Source: Protofrankia coriariae (lineage in GTDB: Bacteria; Actinomycetota; Actinomycetes; Frankiales; Frankiaceae). From it: a stretch of DNA of 37,777 bases. The stretch covers positions 11,289 through 49,065 of the forward strand of contig NZ_JWIO01000029.1 of assembly GCF_001017755.1 (NCBI RefSeq). Direction: 5' to 3'. The notes below the pieces were generated by a model, which worked only from the letters and a program-made list of their open reading frames with translations, had not been told where the DNA came from and ran no database searches. Below, in pieces: positions 1 through 8,568 of the stretch; within the stretch, counting starts at the first letter, position 1, and every line of letters begins with the position of its first letter. A program made the translations under genes and the position numbers.

Positions 1-188
1 CGGCCGGCGGCGGCCAGCGTGACCAGCCCCCGCTGCGGGCTCAGCCCGAACCGTGCGCCCAGGTCACCACCCGCCGGATCCGCCTCCACCACCAGCGGCT
101 CACCACCCGCCGGCCAGCGGTCCGCCAGCGCGAGCGCCAGCGTGGTCGCGCCCGGCGACCCCTTCAACGAACCCACCGTGACGATCAT
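1..188 (-). CDS. MinD/ParA-like P-loop ATPase (partial, N-terminus only)
   Basis: Only the first 62 or so codons are inside the window; the gene runs off the left edge. The start is ATG at 186-188, 7 bp after the stop of the SAF-domain gene. The N-terminus MIVTVGSLKGSPGATT carries a deviant Walker A with the KG-x-P-G-A-T-T pattern typical of ParA/MinD ATPases, and a later V-E-A-D-P-x-G-G-D segment matches the switch region of that fold. In actinobacteria such ATPases often accompany SAF-domain (CpaB-like) proteins in Tad/type II secretion-like modules, which is the inferred role here. Family call is good; exact role is inference. Confidence 0.75.
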   Translation of the reverse strand, partial: MIVTVGSLKGSPGATTLALALADRWPAGGEPLVVEADPAGGDLGARFGLSPQRGLVTLAAAG

Positions 189-195
189 GCGGGGG

Positions 196-969
196 TCACC
201 GGCCCCCTCCGCTGACCACGACGATGCCGATCTGCCCGGCCGGGGCCGCCGCCAGCGCGCGGGCGTCATCCTCGGCGAGTTGCAGCGAGACCACCATCGT
301 CTGATCGGTGTCGCGGGCCGCCACCGCGACCACCGTCGCCTCCCACGAACGGGAAGCCGCCGCCGGGGCAGCCGCGACCGCACTGGTGCCGGGGGCGACG
401 ACCACCAGCACCCGGGAGCCGGCGCTCAGACCGGTGGGGAACTGGCCGGCCTTCAACGCCACCGCCGCAATCGCCGCGCCGGGCGGAGGAATCTGCGCGG
501 CACCGAGGACCGCCCGGCCGAGCACCGTGCCGGCCGGCAGGCTGTAGGCCACGGGACGGCCGAGCACACCGTCCTTGCCCCGGGCCGGGATCGTGTCCAC
601 CCCGTCCGCGGCGACCCGCACCTCCCGCAGATCCGCCGCCGCCAGGACCTGACCCACCATCACCGGCCGGGCCAGCACCAGCACCGGTTCCCGGGCACCC
701 ACCCGAGCCCCGGCGATCAGACCGGCGGTGGCACACCCCACCACCAGCACCACACCGAGCAGCAGATACGGAACACGGCGGCGCCGCGGCGCGCCCGTCA
801 CCCGGGCCGCAGACGGCCCGCCCGCCCGCCGACCGGCACGGTCCTGCCCGGTGGTACGCGGCGTCGCGGACGACGCGGTCACCACGACCCACCCCCCGCA
901 CGCGTCCCGCTGGGAGCGCATCCCGGCCTGCGCCGCCTCGCCGGACCGGTCACGGTCGTCATCAGCCAC
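196..969 (-). CDS. SAF-domain protein, CpaB/RcpC-like
   Basis: A 257-aa protein with a basic, disordered N-terminus (about 1-65), one membrane segment (about 66-88, VPYLLLGVVLVVGCATAG) and an extracytoplasmic SAF-type domain (about 95-160: PVLVLARPVMVGQVLAAADL, then LPAGTVLGRAVL). This is the architecture of CpaB/RcpC proteins, which act at the outer face of Tad pilus secretion machines. The first bases overlap the upstream gene by 8 bp and the MinD-like ATPase follows 7 bp downstream, so it is part of an operon. The start at 969 gives a long N-terminus; internal starts are possible. Confidence 0.75.
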   Translation of the reverse strand: MADDDRDRSGEAAQAGMRSQRDACGGWVVVTASSATPRTTGQDRAGRRAGGPSAARVTGAPRRRRVPYLLLGVVLVVGCATAGLIAGARVGAREPVLVLARPVMVGQVLAAADLREVRVAADGVDTIPARGKDGVLGRPVAYSLPAGTVLGRAVLGAAQIPPPGAAIAAVALKAGQFPTGLSAGSRVLVVVAPGTSAVAAAPAAASRSWEATVVAVAARDTDQTMVVSLQLAEDDARALAAAPAGQIGIVVVSGGGR

Positions 970-1978
970 CGCCTGTCGTCAGCACGGGAACGTCAATCAC
1001 CCGGACCGCCGCCGCGGACACCGTCGTCAACCCCGGGAACACCCCGGCCTGACCCGCGCCCGCCCACGACACGTCCCAGCGCACCGTCGCCGTCACCGGA
1101 AACGTCCCACCCGGCGCATCCAACGACCGGTCGCGATAGGTATAGCCACAGTCCGGCGACACACTCGCCGGATCGGCACCGGCCGGAAACGGTGTGCCCG
1201 GACCGGTACAGGTCACCGTCCCGCCGTCACCCAGAGCCCACGTGACCTCCACCGGCGTGGCGACTGCGGTCACCGCCACCCCACCCGCCGCCGCGGTCGC
1301 GGACAACGCGGCCCACCCGGCCGGGTCCAGCCACAGCCACGTCGGCAACCGGACAAGCTGATCACCCGTCGGACTCATCACGATCCGCGGACCCGCCAGC
1401 CGAAGCCGGTTACGCGCCTGCTCCGCCAGCCCCGCCGGGTCCGGCCCGGCCGCCCCCGGAGCCGCGTCCGGAATCCACACCGGTGGCCGATACAGCGCGT
1501 CCCGCACACCGTTCGCCGCGCACCGGTAGACATACCAGGCACCCGCCCCCTGCTCTGGCCCCGTTGCCACCGCCTGCACCGACAGCCGCGACGAGCGGAA
1601 CACCGCCGGCCGTACCATCAGCCCACCACTCACCGGCGGCCGGTAAAGGACCGGCTGAGGAGCATTCACAGGCACCTGGTAATCACTACGGACATACGAG
1701 CAGTCCGCCGTGTCCGGCTCGTCCAACGACCTGTCCCTTGGAGGAGTGGGACGTGCCTGCCCGCCACCTCCGCCAGCACCAGGGCCGGCGGGCGAAGGGC
1801 CTTCTCCCGGGGCCGGCGCAGGAGTCCCGTTGTTCCCGGCGAAAAGCTCGCACCCTGGATAGGGGTTCTGGGTACACCGCGTACTGCCGAACTTGTCGTC
1901 GGCGGTGGCTGGAGACACGAATACGCCGATCGCCGCTACTGCGAGCACAGCGAGGAAAATGCCTCTTCGCATCAGCAT
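962..1978 (-). CDS. Secreted protein with signal peptide, Pro/Gly-rich linker and possible PKD-like C-terminal domain
   Basis: A 338-aa protein. Residues 1-26 form a Sec signal peptide (MRRG, then hydrophobic IFLAVLAVAAIGVFV, ending near ATA). A low-complexity Pro/Gly linker follows (about 52-85). The C-terminal part contains V-T-W-x-L-G-D-G and Y-T-Y-x-x-R-S patterns reminiscent of PKD-like beta-sandwich domains. Similar secreted proteins accompany SAF and MinD-like genes in actinobacterial accessory secretion loci. It overlaps the lipoprotein gene by 7 bp; a second in-frame ATG at 1972 is an alternative start. Enzymatic function is not evident. Confidence 0.7.
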   Translation of the reverse strand: MLMRRGIFLAVLAVAAIGVFVSPATADDKFGSTRCTQNPYPGCELFAGNNGTPAPAPGEGPSPAGPGAGGGGGQARPTPPRDRSLDEPDTADCSYVRSDYQVPVNAPQPVLYRPPVSGGLMVRPAVFRSSRLSVQAVATGPEQGAGAWYVYRCAANGVRDALYRPPVWIPDAAPGAAGPDPAGLAEQARNRLRLAGPRIVMSPTGDQLVRLPTWLWLDPAGWAALSATAAAGGVAVTAVATPVEVTWALGDGGTVTCTGPGTPFPAGADPASVSPDCGYTYRDRSLDAPGGTFPVTATVRWDVSWAGAGQAGVFPGLTTVSAAAVRVIDVPVLTTGGG

Positions 1979-2580
1979 GATGCCAGATCACCGATCCCGA
2001 ACCGGGTGACACGCCACAGTCCGTCGGTGTGCAGCCGCACCTCGGCAAGAATCCGGTGCATTCCCCCCGGCGTGTTGTCCAGCAACGAACCGTCGGTCCT
2101 GTATCTCAACCAGTTCCGGGTATCGGCGCAGTCCTCAATCATCACCGAGGTTGGCGTGTCCTGCGGGCTCACCGACGTCACCCGCGGACTGTTTACCGGC
2201 TCGCCCTTCGCGACCAGCCCATTGAGATGGTCGGCGTAGAGGTCACCGGTCAGCACCTGCAAAGCGTCACCCGAGGCGTAACGCGACAGATAGGGCGCCC
2301 GCCAGTCCGAGGTGTGACTGGCCTGGGCGTCGGCCTGCCACATTCCCCGATAGGCGGCGACCGCCCGCTCCCGGGCAAGATCCGACGGCGACACGCTCGG
2401 TTGGGCGGAGGACGAACCGGCCCCTCCCGAGCCACCGGCTACAGGCGTGGAGCCGCCGCCGGAGCCACACGCTCCCAGAAGCATCGCGGCGACAACAGCC
2501 GCGAATACGCCCGGGAGTCCTGCCCGCGGAGAACGACGTCGGCGACCCGCCCACGCGCGACGAACTACCACAGCGCCCAC
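1972..2580 (-). CDS. Putative lipoprotein
   Basis: A 202-aa protein with a GTG start. A basic N-region (RRAWAGRRRRSPRAG) precedes a hydrophobic stretch and a lipobox L-G-A-C followed by Gly/Ser-rich sequence, so it is predicted to be lipidated and surface-anchored. The mature part (about 70-202) resembles small NTF2-like or Mce-associated secreted domains in layout (Y-R-x-M-W, Y-A-S-G-D-A), but I do not recognise a specific family. It is the first gene of the overlapping four-gene minus-strand block and probably works at the cell surface with the secreted and SAF proteins. Confidence 0.7.
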   Translation of the reverse strand: MGAVVVRRAWAGRRRRSPRAGLPGVFAAVVAAMLLGACGSGGGSTPVAGGSGGAGSSSAQPSVSPSDLARERAVAAYRGMWQADAQASHTSDWRAPYLSRYASGDALQVLTGDLYADHLNGLVAKGEPVNSPRVTSVSPQDTPTSVMIEDCADTRNWLRYRTDGSLLDNTPGGMHRILAEVRLHTDGLWRVTRFGIGDLASC

Positions 2581-3107
2581 CTCGCAGGTCCGTCACGACA
2601 GGCGGTGGACCACCCGTCTGGGTACGCCCCTCCCCTCCATGACTACCCCGATTGTCGCGGTCCGCGTCGCTCCAACTTCGCAGTGCGACCGTCAATCCAG
2701 TGCAAATTGACCCAGGAGAACTAGCTATTTCAGCACAGATAAGTACTCATACGGGCTATGCCAGCAAGATGCTGGCATAGCCCGATAGAGACATCCCCTC
2801 CTGGGCCGGCGGACCGACAGGTCGCCATCTTCGGATCAAGGCAGCATGACAGGAGATCGACGGGGCAGTTGCACGTGCCCAGCGACGCTGTTGCGATCTT
2901 TACCGTTCGGCTGTCCGCGCGCCGGAGCTCGCCGAAGACCTCGGGCTGGCCGGGAAACAGAAAGAGGCGCCGCCACTCCGCGCCGAGATCGCGGCAGCGA
3001 CACGATGAGCGCGAACGGGACAAGGAAACACGGTGGCCGTGGGCGCAGCATCCGGACCGCTCAAGAAGACCCGCGTCGGCGCCACGCAAGGGACGCGGCG
3101 TGTGGCG
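2581..3107. other. Gene-poor stretch with a strong inverted repeat
   Basis: No convincing complete gene. On the plus strand a short open stretch ends at a TGA at 3006-3008 with protein-like composition (E-L-A-E-D-L-G-L-A-G), possibly the tail of a decayed gene. The one clear structure is the perfect inverted repeat at 2752-2784, listed separately. Confidence 0.5.
2752..2784. repeat. Perfect 15-bp inverted repeat, 3-nt loop
   Basis: CGGGCTATGCCAGCA, loop AGA, TGCTGGCATAGCCCG. The arms are perfectly complementary. No U-tract follows on either strand, so a classical intrinsic terminator is not supported; it could still end or stabilise transcripts, or mark a decayed mobile-element end. Confidence 0.7.
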
Positions 3108-3359
3108 CTACTGGGTGGCCGCAGTCCAGGAGGCCGGCGGTGTGGCTGCGTGCAAGACGTCCTGCGCCGGGACGGGGGCCCGAAGCATGGCGATCGGGTA
3201 ACCCGTCAGGGCGGCCATGTGATCGTGGGTGTAGCCTTGGGCGAGCAGGTCCCGTGCGGCGGCCAGGGTCCATCCTGTTCCCGGGTCGAACTGCCGGACG
3301 GTCACCTCACCGTTGGCCTGCCGCTGGGCGGGCCAGTGCGGCCGGGTTCTGCGAGGCAT
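3108..3359 (-). CDS. Small HTH-like protein
   Basis: An 83-aa basic protein. The start is supported by a strong ribosome-binding site (GGAAGGAG) about 8 nt upstream of ATG 3359. Residues about 32-55 (A-A-R-D-L-L-A-Q-G-Y-T-H-D-H-M-A-A-L-T-G-Y) have the spacing of a helix-turn-helix, suggesting a small DNA-binding protein, but no family is recognised. It is the last gene of the minus-strand block that begins with the 48-aa ORF at 11200 and may belong to it or be a separate unit behind the NUDIX gene. Confidence 0.55.
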   Translation of the reverse strand: MPRRTRPHWPAQRQANGEVTVRQFDPGTGWTLAAARDLLAQGYTHDHMAALTGYPIAMLRAPVPAQDVLHAATPPASWTAATQ

Positions 3360-3458
3360 CGGTGCGTCTCCTTCCGCGAACTGAAAAAGGCGTATCGCCG
3401 TGATTTGTCGTCGCGGCCGAGTAGGCCGAGTGTGGTTGTATCCGACCGATGCCGGTGG

Positions 3459-3896
3459 TTACGTATTCCAGCCGTGGGCAGCGAAGTTCCGCCGCCTCTG
3501 GTAGAGATCAACACCGATACGAGTGTAGGGGTAGGTGTTGTCCGGCAGGGCGTCGAGGGGGAACCAGGCGATGCGGGCGCACTTGTGGGGTTCGGCGTTG
3601 ACCGGTTCGCCGTCCCACCATCGCGGTCGGAAGAACAAACCGAGTCGTCCTTCACCGTGTTCGTTGCGGAAGTGGACCATTGAGGAGAGCGTGAGCGACG
3701 CCCGGTCCAGAGTGAGGCCGATTTCCTCATGGGTCTCACGCAGCAGCGCGGAAGCCGCGTCCTCACCGGCCTCGAGCTTCCCGGAGGGCAGATTCCACTG
3801 ATTATCGGCGAATCCGGTGCCGTTCCGGAGGGCGAGCAGTACCGTGCTGTCGCGGATGAGCAGCAACAGCACGTCGATGGCGCTGGTATACGTCAT
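3459..3896 (-). CDS. NUDIX hydrolase
   Basis: A 145-aa single-domain protein of usual NUDIX length. The Nudix box G-x5-E-x7-R-E-x2-E-E-x-G is complete at residues 39-60, with the catalytic R-E-T-H-E-E segment at 53-58. The family hydrolyses nucleoside diphosphates linked to another moiety in a metal-dependent way; the substrate cannot be told from sequence. An AGGAGGA ribosome site lies just upstream of ATG 3896. It follows the P-loop kinase gene by 38 bp, so co-transcription is likely. Confidence 0.88.
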   Translation of the reverse strand: MTYTSAIDVLLLLIRDSTVLLALRNGTGFADNQWNLPSGKLEAGEDAASALLRETHEEIGLTLDRASLTLSSMVHFRNEHGEGRLGLFFRPRWWDGEPVNAEPHKCARIAWFPLDALPDNTYPYTRIGVDLYQRRRNFAAHGWNT

Positions 3897-3934
3897 GGGG
3901 GCGGTCCTCCTGCTGGCCGTGACGGGGCGGGTTG

Positions 3935-4549
3935 TTACCGGGCTGTGGGGTCGAGGCCGAGGGCGGTGAGCTGTTCGGCGATCCAGTCCACCCGCTGGGC
4001 GGTGGACATGTTCGGCGGGATATCGTAAATACGCTGCCCGACGCTGGCGCAGGTGCTGCGCACGACGCGGTCGGCGGCCGGCTGGATGTCGAGCACCTTC
4101 GACCGGTACGGGTCGCCGGCCTGCTGCTGGTCGAAGCGGTCGCAGCAGTAGAACACCGCGTCGTAGACGTGTGCCCAGGCCCGGCAGAACGTGTCCATCG
4201 CGCGCAGGACGGGGCCGTGCGGGCCGTCGGGGCCGCCGGGCAGGACCAGCCAGGCGTAGGCGAGGACGTTCGCGATCGTCTTGTCCGCGATGATCATCGT
4301 GTGGTGGCGGGCGGTGCGGAGCTGGCTGGACAGGTGGGCGGCGAACAGGTCGACCTCGGTCTCCAGGTCGAATGCACCGCGGCCGTGGACGACGATCTCC
4401 TCGATGAACGGGCTGTTGCGGGCGGGTTCGGGGACACAGGCGACGTGGATGCCGCGCTCCCGGTAGTAGGCGGCGAGCGCGTGGGTCAACGTCGTCTTCC
4501 CGGAGGCGTGGGTGCCCTCCACGGCCACGACCAGGCAGTCACGCAGCAT
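3935..4549 (-). CDS. P-loop kinase-like ATPase (AAA_28/NadR-Ttd14 type)
   Basis: A 204-aa protein with Walker A GTHASGKTT at residues 12-20, followed by the E-P-A-R-x-S-P-F segment characteristic of AAA_28 (NadR/Ttd14-like) P-loop kinases, and an M-I-I-A-D-K motif that is probably Walker B-like. Such proteins phosphorylate small molecules or nucleosides; the substrate is unknown. ATG 4549 has an AGGAG site 6-10 nt upstream. It lies between an unknown gene and the NUDIX hydrolase, a pairing that suggests nucleotide-type substrates or metabolite repair. Confidence 0.8.
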   Translation of the reverse strand: MLRDCLVVAVEGTHASGKTTLTHALAAYYRERGIHVACVPEPARNSPFIEEIVVHGRGAFDLETEVDLFAAHLSSQLRTARHHTMIIADKTIANVLAYAWLVLPGGPDGPHGPVLRAMDTFCRAWAHVYDAVFYCCDRFDQQQAGDPYRSKVLDIQPAADRVVRSTCASVGQRIYDIPPNMSTAQRVDWIAEQLTALGLDPTAR

Positions 4550-4669
4550 CGGCCAACTCCTGTCCCGCGCTCTTCTGTCCCGCCGACGTCGCCGGCCGCC
4601 ATCGGGGCGGAGGGTGGTGCTGTGCGGCGGTGTGCCGGCGACACCGGGCTGCCGCGGGACGGGTCATGG

Positions 4670-5404
4670 TCACGGCTCTGTCCCTGCGGTGGCGGGGGTC
4701 TGGTCCCAAGCGGCGGCCTCGACGATGGTGTCGAGGTGCAGGTCGTCGTCCCACTGGTAGTGGCCGCTGACCCTCGCGGCGATCAGGGCGATCGCCAGGG
4801 CCCGGACCAGCACCTGCCCCAGCGGGTCCGGAGCGGCGGCAGGCCCGGCGGATCCGGACCGGCCACGGCCGGGAGTGGCCGGATCGTGATCGGGAGGGAT
4901 GCCGGTGAGGCGGTAGCCGGCGCAGACGGCCGGCAGCGTCGCCGGTGTGGGATGCGGGCCGTGGGAGGTGTCCAGTAGCCGGGCGAGACCGCGTCCGCTG
5001 GCGCCGTCCTGCCAGGCGGCGGCGACAGCGGTGATCCCTCGCAGGGGCCGGCCGTCGGCGGCGGCGGCCAGGCGGGCCAGGTCGTCGGCGAGGCGGTGGC
5101 CGGCGAGAATCACGGCCCGGCGGCGGGCCTGGACGAGCAGCCCGTCAACCATCGCGACGACCGCCGGGATCTCCGCCGGATCGTCGACGGCGAGGGCGTG
5201 GAAACCGAACCGCAGCGCGGCGTCGCTGACCAGCAGCGGGCACGCCCGCGGCAGCCGCAGGTAGACGGCCCCCACGGCCATCGGCGGGTCGTCGGCGCCG
5301 CCGGCGACAGCGACGGCGGCCAGCAGAGGCATGCGCTCGGGGAAGGGGCGCCGCGACGCACCGAACGGGGTGTCCGCCCAGCCCAGGTTGCGCGCCTCAT
5401 GCAT
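4670..5404 (-). CDS. Unknown protein, faint RNase H-fold exonuclease resemblance
   Basis: A 244-aa protein. The start ATG at 5404 overlaps the stop of the radical SAM gene (ATGCATGA), so it is translationally coupled to it. Residues about 95-155 contain V-I-L-A-G-H-R-L-A-D-D-L and later L-L-D-T-S-H, which faintly recall the exo II and exo III motifs of DEDD 3'-5' exonucleases, but a clear exo I D-x-E is not visible. I therefore do not assign a function. Tight coupling to the radical SAM gene suggests it works with it, perhaps as a partner or substrate-binding protein. Confidence 0.65.
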   Translation of the reverse strand: MHEARNLGWADTPFGASRRPFPERMPLLAAVAVAGGADDPPMAVGAVYLRLPRACPLLVSDAALRFGFHALAVDDPAEIPAVVAMVDGLLVQARRRAVILAGHRLADDLARLAAAADGRPLRGITAVAAAWQDGASGRGLARLLDTSHGPHPTPATLPAVCAGYRLTGIPPDHDPATPGRGRSGSAGPAAAPDPLGQVLVRALAIALIAARVSGHYQWDDDLHLDTIVEAAAWDQTPATAGTEP

Positions 5405-6437
5405 GGACGCTCCCGGCCGGGACGGGCCGCGCGGGCGGCCGGTCGCTACGCGCCAGGGTGCGGATCGACTGGCCCAGGTACTTGGCGTAGTGATTGCGCT
5501 GGAACCGGTAGCGCTGCCAGAGCGCGGTAATCGGCTCGTCGAGGAGGCTGCCGAGCGGTTCCAGCAGGTCCGGGGCGGTGTAGACCGGCCAGGCGCTGGC
5601 CGTCCCACCCGGCCCGACGACGATCATGTGGCCTTCGGTGGCCGGGGTCCACGCGGTCAGCCGCAGCGCCGGCCGCCAGTCGTGCACGGTGCGCAGCTCG
5701 GTCAGCCGCTCGAACGCCGCGGTGGCCTCCTCGAGGCTGAGGAATTCGTGGCCGGCGAGGTCGAGCGCGTTGCCCTTGCGCAACGGCAGGATGAGTTTGA
5801 GTTTCCCGGCGTCGAGCACGTCGGCGATCTGGTAGGTGAACGGCAGCGCTGCCAGCGTCGAGCGGTAGACGACCGCGGACAGCGACAGCGGCAGGCCGGC
5901 GTCCTGGAACGCCCGCACCCCGGCCAGGACCGTGTCGTAGTCACCGCGGACCCGGTTCGTCGTCGCTCGTGGGCCTTCCAGCCCGACGTTCACGAACGCG
6001 ATCTTGCCGGTCAGGTGGTGGGCGTGTTGGATGCCGCGGGTCGCGTTCGTGGGGACACCGAGGACGGTGCCGGTGAACATGTCGACGATGTCGATGAAGT
6101 CCCGGCGCAGCAGCGGTTCCCCACCGGAAAGGAACACCCGGGGCACCCCGGCCAGGTTGTCTCGGACGCGTTCGAGCACGGCGAGGCTGGGATCGGGCTC
6201 CTGCAACGTCTCCGAGCAGAACGAGCAGTCGAAATTGCACCGTTTGGTGACCTGGAGAATGACCGAGAGCGGGCCGGCCGCGGCGTCGACCACCGCGTCC
6301 AGGTCCTGCGGGCCGGCGAGGCTGAAGTGATGCCCGTCGGTGAAGACCACGGGTGCGCCCGCACGCAGGCGTGTCTCGCCGGGGACCGGCGGCGCCGCTG
6401 CGGTTTCGATCACGGGTATGGGGGTAGAGGCGATCAT
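5397..6437 (-). CDS. Radical SAM enzyme without visible SPASM cluster
   Basis: A 346-aa protein. The 4Fe-4S motif CxxxCxxC is C67-N-F-D-C71-S-F-C74, preceded by L-Q-V-T-K-R; the SAM-binding G-G-E-P is at 105-108. No cysteine cluster follows in the C-terminal half, so auxiliary clusters are not supported. The fold resembles peptide-modifying enzymes of the MoaA/PqqE group. ATG 6437 was chosen because AAGGAA lies 4-10 nt upstream; the frame is open further upstream. It is followed by an overlapping gene of unknown function. An IS256 remnant separates it from the MFS gene, so it was probably once contiguous with the 7267-11200 operon. Confidence 0.88.
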   Translation of the reverse strand: MIASTPIPVIETAAAPPVPGETRLRAGAPVVFTDGHHFSLAGPQDLDAVVDAAAGPLSVILQVTKRCNFDCSFCSETLQEPDPSLAVLERVRDNLAGVPRVFLSGGEPLLRRDFIDIVDMFTGTVLGVPTNATRGIQHAHHLTGKIAFVNVGLEGPRATTNRVRGDYDTVLAGVRAFQDAGLPLSLSAVVYRSTLAALPFTYQIADVLDAGKLKLILPLRKGNALDLAGHEFLSLEEATAAFERLTELRTVHDWRPALRLTAWTPATEGHMIVVGPGGTASAWPVYTAPDLLEPLGSLLDEPITALWQRYRFQRNHYAKYLGQSIRTLARSDRPPARPVPAGSVHA

Positions 6438-6684
6438 CGGTTCCTTCTTGACGTGGTCGCGTGCGGTGAAGCAGCAGCCAACCGGCCAGCCCTGTCCTGA
6501 CGGCGTGCTGCCATCGGACGCTGAACACCCGTCAGCCTCCCAAGTGGGCGTACGGGCAGTCATTCCCCGTAGAGGGAAGATGTGCTTCGTACCTGTGCAC
6601 CCCCGCTGACCTGCCCAAACAGGCACCGGGGAGCCTGCATGTTCCACGCGGGAGCAGAGAATCGTTCGGCTGCTTCCCCGTCGC

Positions 6685-7233
6685 CACGGCAAGCACCGGG
6701 GCGGCCATGCCGCGGCGCTTGCCGTCGCACAGCAGGTCGACCCACGACTCGGTGGACTCGCGGTAGCCGTCAGCCAGCGCGACGAGTTTCTTGCGGCCGT
6801 CGGCGCGGACGCCGATCATCACCAGCAGGCACAGCCTGTGTTCGGCGAGGCGGATGTTGACGTGGATGCCGTCGACCCACAGGTAGACGAAGTCCACATC
6901 GGACAGATCACGCTCGGCGAACGCGCGCTGTTCAGCCTTCTACGTCTCGGTGAACCTGGTGATCACTACCGACGGTAGGTCCTTCGCCGAGCCGAGGAAT
7001 TGGCCCAGCGCGGGCACGAAGTCACCCGAGGATAGCCCGTGCAGGTACAGCGGCGGCAGCACCTTTGTGATCTTCGGGGTCTTGCGCGCCAACGGCGGCG
7101 GAGTCGCCGAGGAGAACCTCATCCGCTCGCCGGTGGCGGGATCGACGCGCTTGTCGTTCACCCGCGGCGCGGTGACCTTGACCGCCCCGGCACTGGTCAG
7201 CACCTCCCGCGACCGACGCGCGGTGTGGTGTAT
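6685..7233 (-). pseudogene. IS256-family (Mutator) transposase fragment
   Basis: An internal piece of an IS256-type transposase read right to left. Upstream part: R-E-V-L-T-S-A-G-A-V-K-V-T-A-P-R-V-N-D-K, then L-Y-L-H-G-L-S-S-G-D-F. Downstream part: D-F-V-Y-L-W-V-D-G-I-H-V and A-D-G-Y-R-E-S-T-E-S-W. The two parts are in the same frame but separated by an in-frame TAG after T-R-F-T-E-T. Both ends of the usual roughly 400-aa protein are missing. It is therefore a decayed insertion lying between the MFS and radical SAM genes. Confidence 0.85.
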
Positions 7234-7266
7234 CGCCGTTGGGGTCGCCGCCAGGGGTTGTGCGGG

Positions 7267-8568
7267 TTATCCGGTCTGGCTGGCGATGGCGGGTTGTCGT
7301 GTCGGGTCGGGGGGTGGGGTGATGGTGTCGGGTGGCTGGCCGGGGGTGAGCGCGATGGTGGTTGTGGTCACGGTTGCGGTGAGGCCGCAGACGGCGAGGA
7401 GGAGGGTGGGGCCGATCGGGCCGGCGAGTGCTCCGGCGAGGGGGAGCGCGAGGGGTCGCGGTGCTCCGGAGGCGAGGATGTCGGCGGCTACGACGCGGGA
7501 GAGCAGCCGTTCGGGGACGTGGGTTTGGAGGAGCATGGCGTGCAGGGTGTAGCCGGCCATGGCGATCCCGGTTGTGGTCATGGCGGCGGTCATGGCCATG
7601 CTGCGGGCCGGGTTGGGGAGGTGGGCGGTGAGCGCGACGGTGAGGGTCGCGGCTGCGCCGAGGGCGAGGAGTGTGTAGTAGAGCCGGAGCCGGGCGGCGG
7701 GGGAGTGTGGTCGGCGGTGCGGGAGGAACAGGATGCTGCCGGTGACCGCGCCCGCGCCTTGGGCGGCACCGAGCCAGCCGATCGTGGCCGGGGACATGCC
7801 GCCGGTGAGCACGATCAGCGGCATGAGTGCGTCCAGGGGGGCCAGCGCGAGCCCGGAGACGGCGGCGGAGGTGAGGAAGGAGCGGCGTAGCCAGGGGGTG
7901 CGGGCGACCGTGATGGCACCTTCGCGGATGTCGTGCAGGAGCCCGTTCCCGCGGGTGGGGGGGACGGGCGGGGTGGGGATGCGGGCGGCGGTCAGGGTGG
8001 TGGCGGCGACCGCGAACGTTGCGGCGTCGATGAGGAGGCCGGCCGCGGCGTTGCCGAGCAGGAGCACGAGTCCGGCGAGCGCGGGCCCGCCCAGGCGGAT
8101 CATGTTGTTCGTCAGGGTTGTCAGCGCGACGGCGGCGTCGTGGGCGTTGTCGGGCACCGTTGCTTTGATCAGCGCCTTGTAGGAGGGCTGGTGGTAGGCC
8201 GATAGTGCGCCGACCAGTGCGGCGGCACCGTAGACCGCGGGCAGGGGGAGGTGGTCGGTGAGGAGACCGACGCCGAGTGCGAGGCTGACCGTTCCGGAGA
8301 TGATGTCGGCGGCGAGAACGATCCGGACGCGGGAGCCGCGGTCCCCGGCGGCCCCGGCGAACGGGAGGAACAGCAGGCTGGTGGCGACCAGGACGCCGAG
8401 GACCGCGCCGACGTGGACCCCGGAGTGCGTGAGCTGGTAGACGGCGACGGTGATGACCGTGTCGAAGATGTAGTTACCGGCGCGGGAGACGCTTTGTCCG
8501 GTCCATAGCAGTGCGTACGGCCGGTGGGCCAGCGGGGTCAGCATCCTGCCGCGCGGGGTCGGGTTCAC
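7267..8568 (-). CDS. MFS transporter
   Basis: About 433 aa of alternating hydrophobic segments consistent with 12 membrane helices, and an N-terminal pattern typical of MFS exporters (L-W-T-G-Q-S-V-S-R-A-G-N near the first helix; D-R-G-S-R-V-R after the second, matching the loop 2-3 motif). The GTG at 8568 forms a GTGA overlap with the stop of the kinase gene; an alternative ATG is at 8544. As the last coupled gene after a small ORF, MBL enzyme and kinase, it most likely exports the product or gives self-resistance (inference). Confidence 0.85.
   Translation of the reverse strand: MNPTPRGRMLTPLAHRPYALLWTGQSVSRAGNYIFDTVITVAVYQLTHSGVHVGAVLGVLVATSLLFLPFAGAAGDRGSRVRIVLAADIISGTVSLALGVGLLTDHLPLPAVYGAAALVGALSAYHQPSYKALIKATVPDNAHDAAVALTTLTNNMIRLGGPALAGLVLLLGNAAAGLLIDAATFAVAATTLTAARIPTPPVPPTRGNGLLHDIREGAITVARTPWLRRSFLTSAAVSGLALAPLDALMPLIVLTGGMSPATIGWLGAAQGAGAVTGSILFLPHRRPHSPAARLRLYYTLLALGAAATLTVALTAHLPNPARSMAMTAAMTTTGIAMAGYTLHAMLLQTHVPERLLSRVVAADILASGAPRPLALPLAGALAGPIGPTLLLAVCGLTATVTTTTIALTPGQPPDTITPPPDPTRQPAIASQTG

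Noticed and set aside
19-2239. Long plus-strand frames opposite the secretion-like genes
   Set aside because: Arg/Pro/His-rich composition and no ribosome sites; they are antisense shadows of the minus-strand genes in GC-rich DNA.
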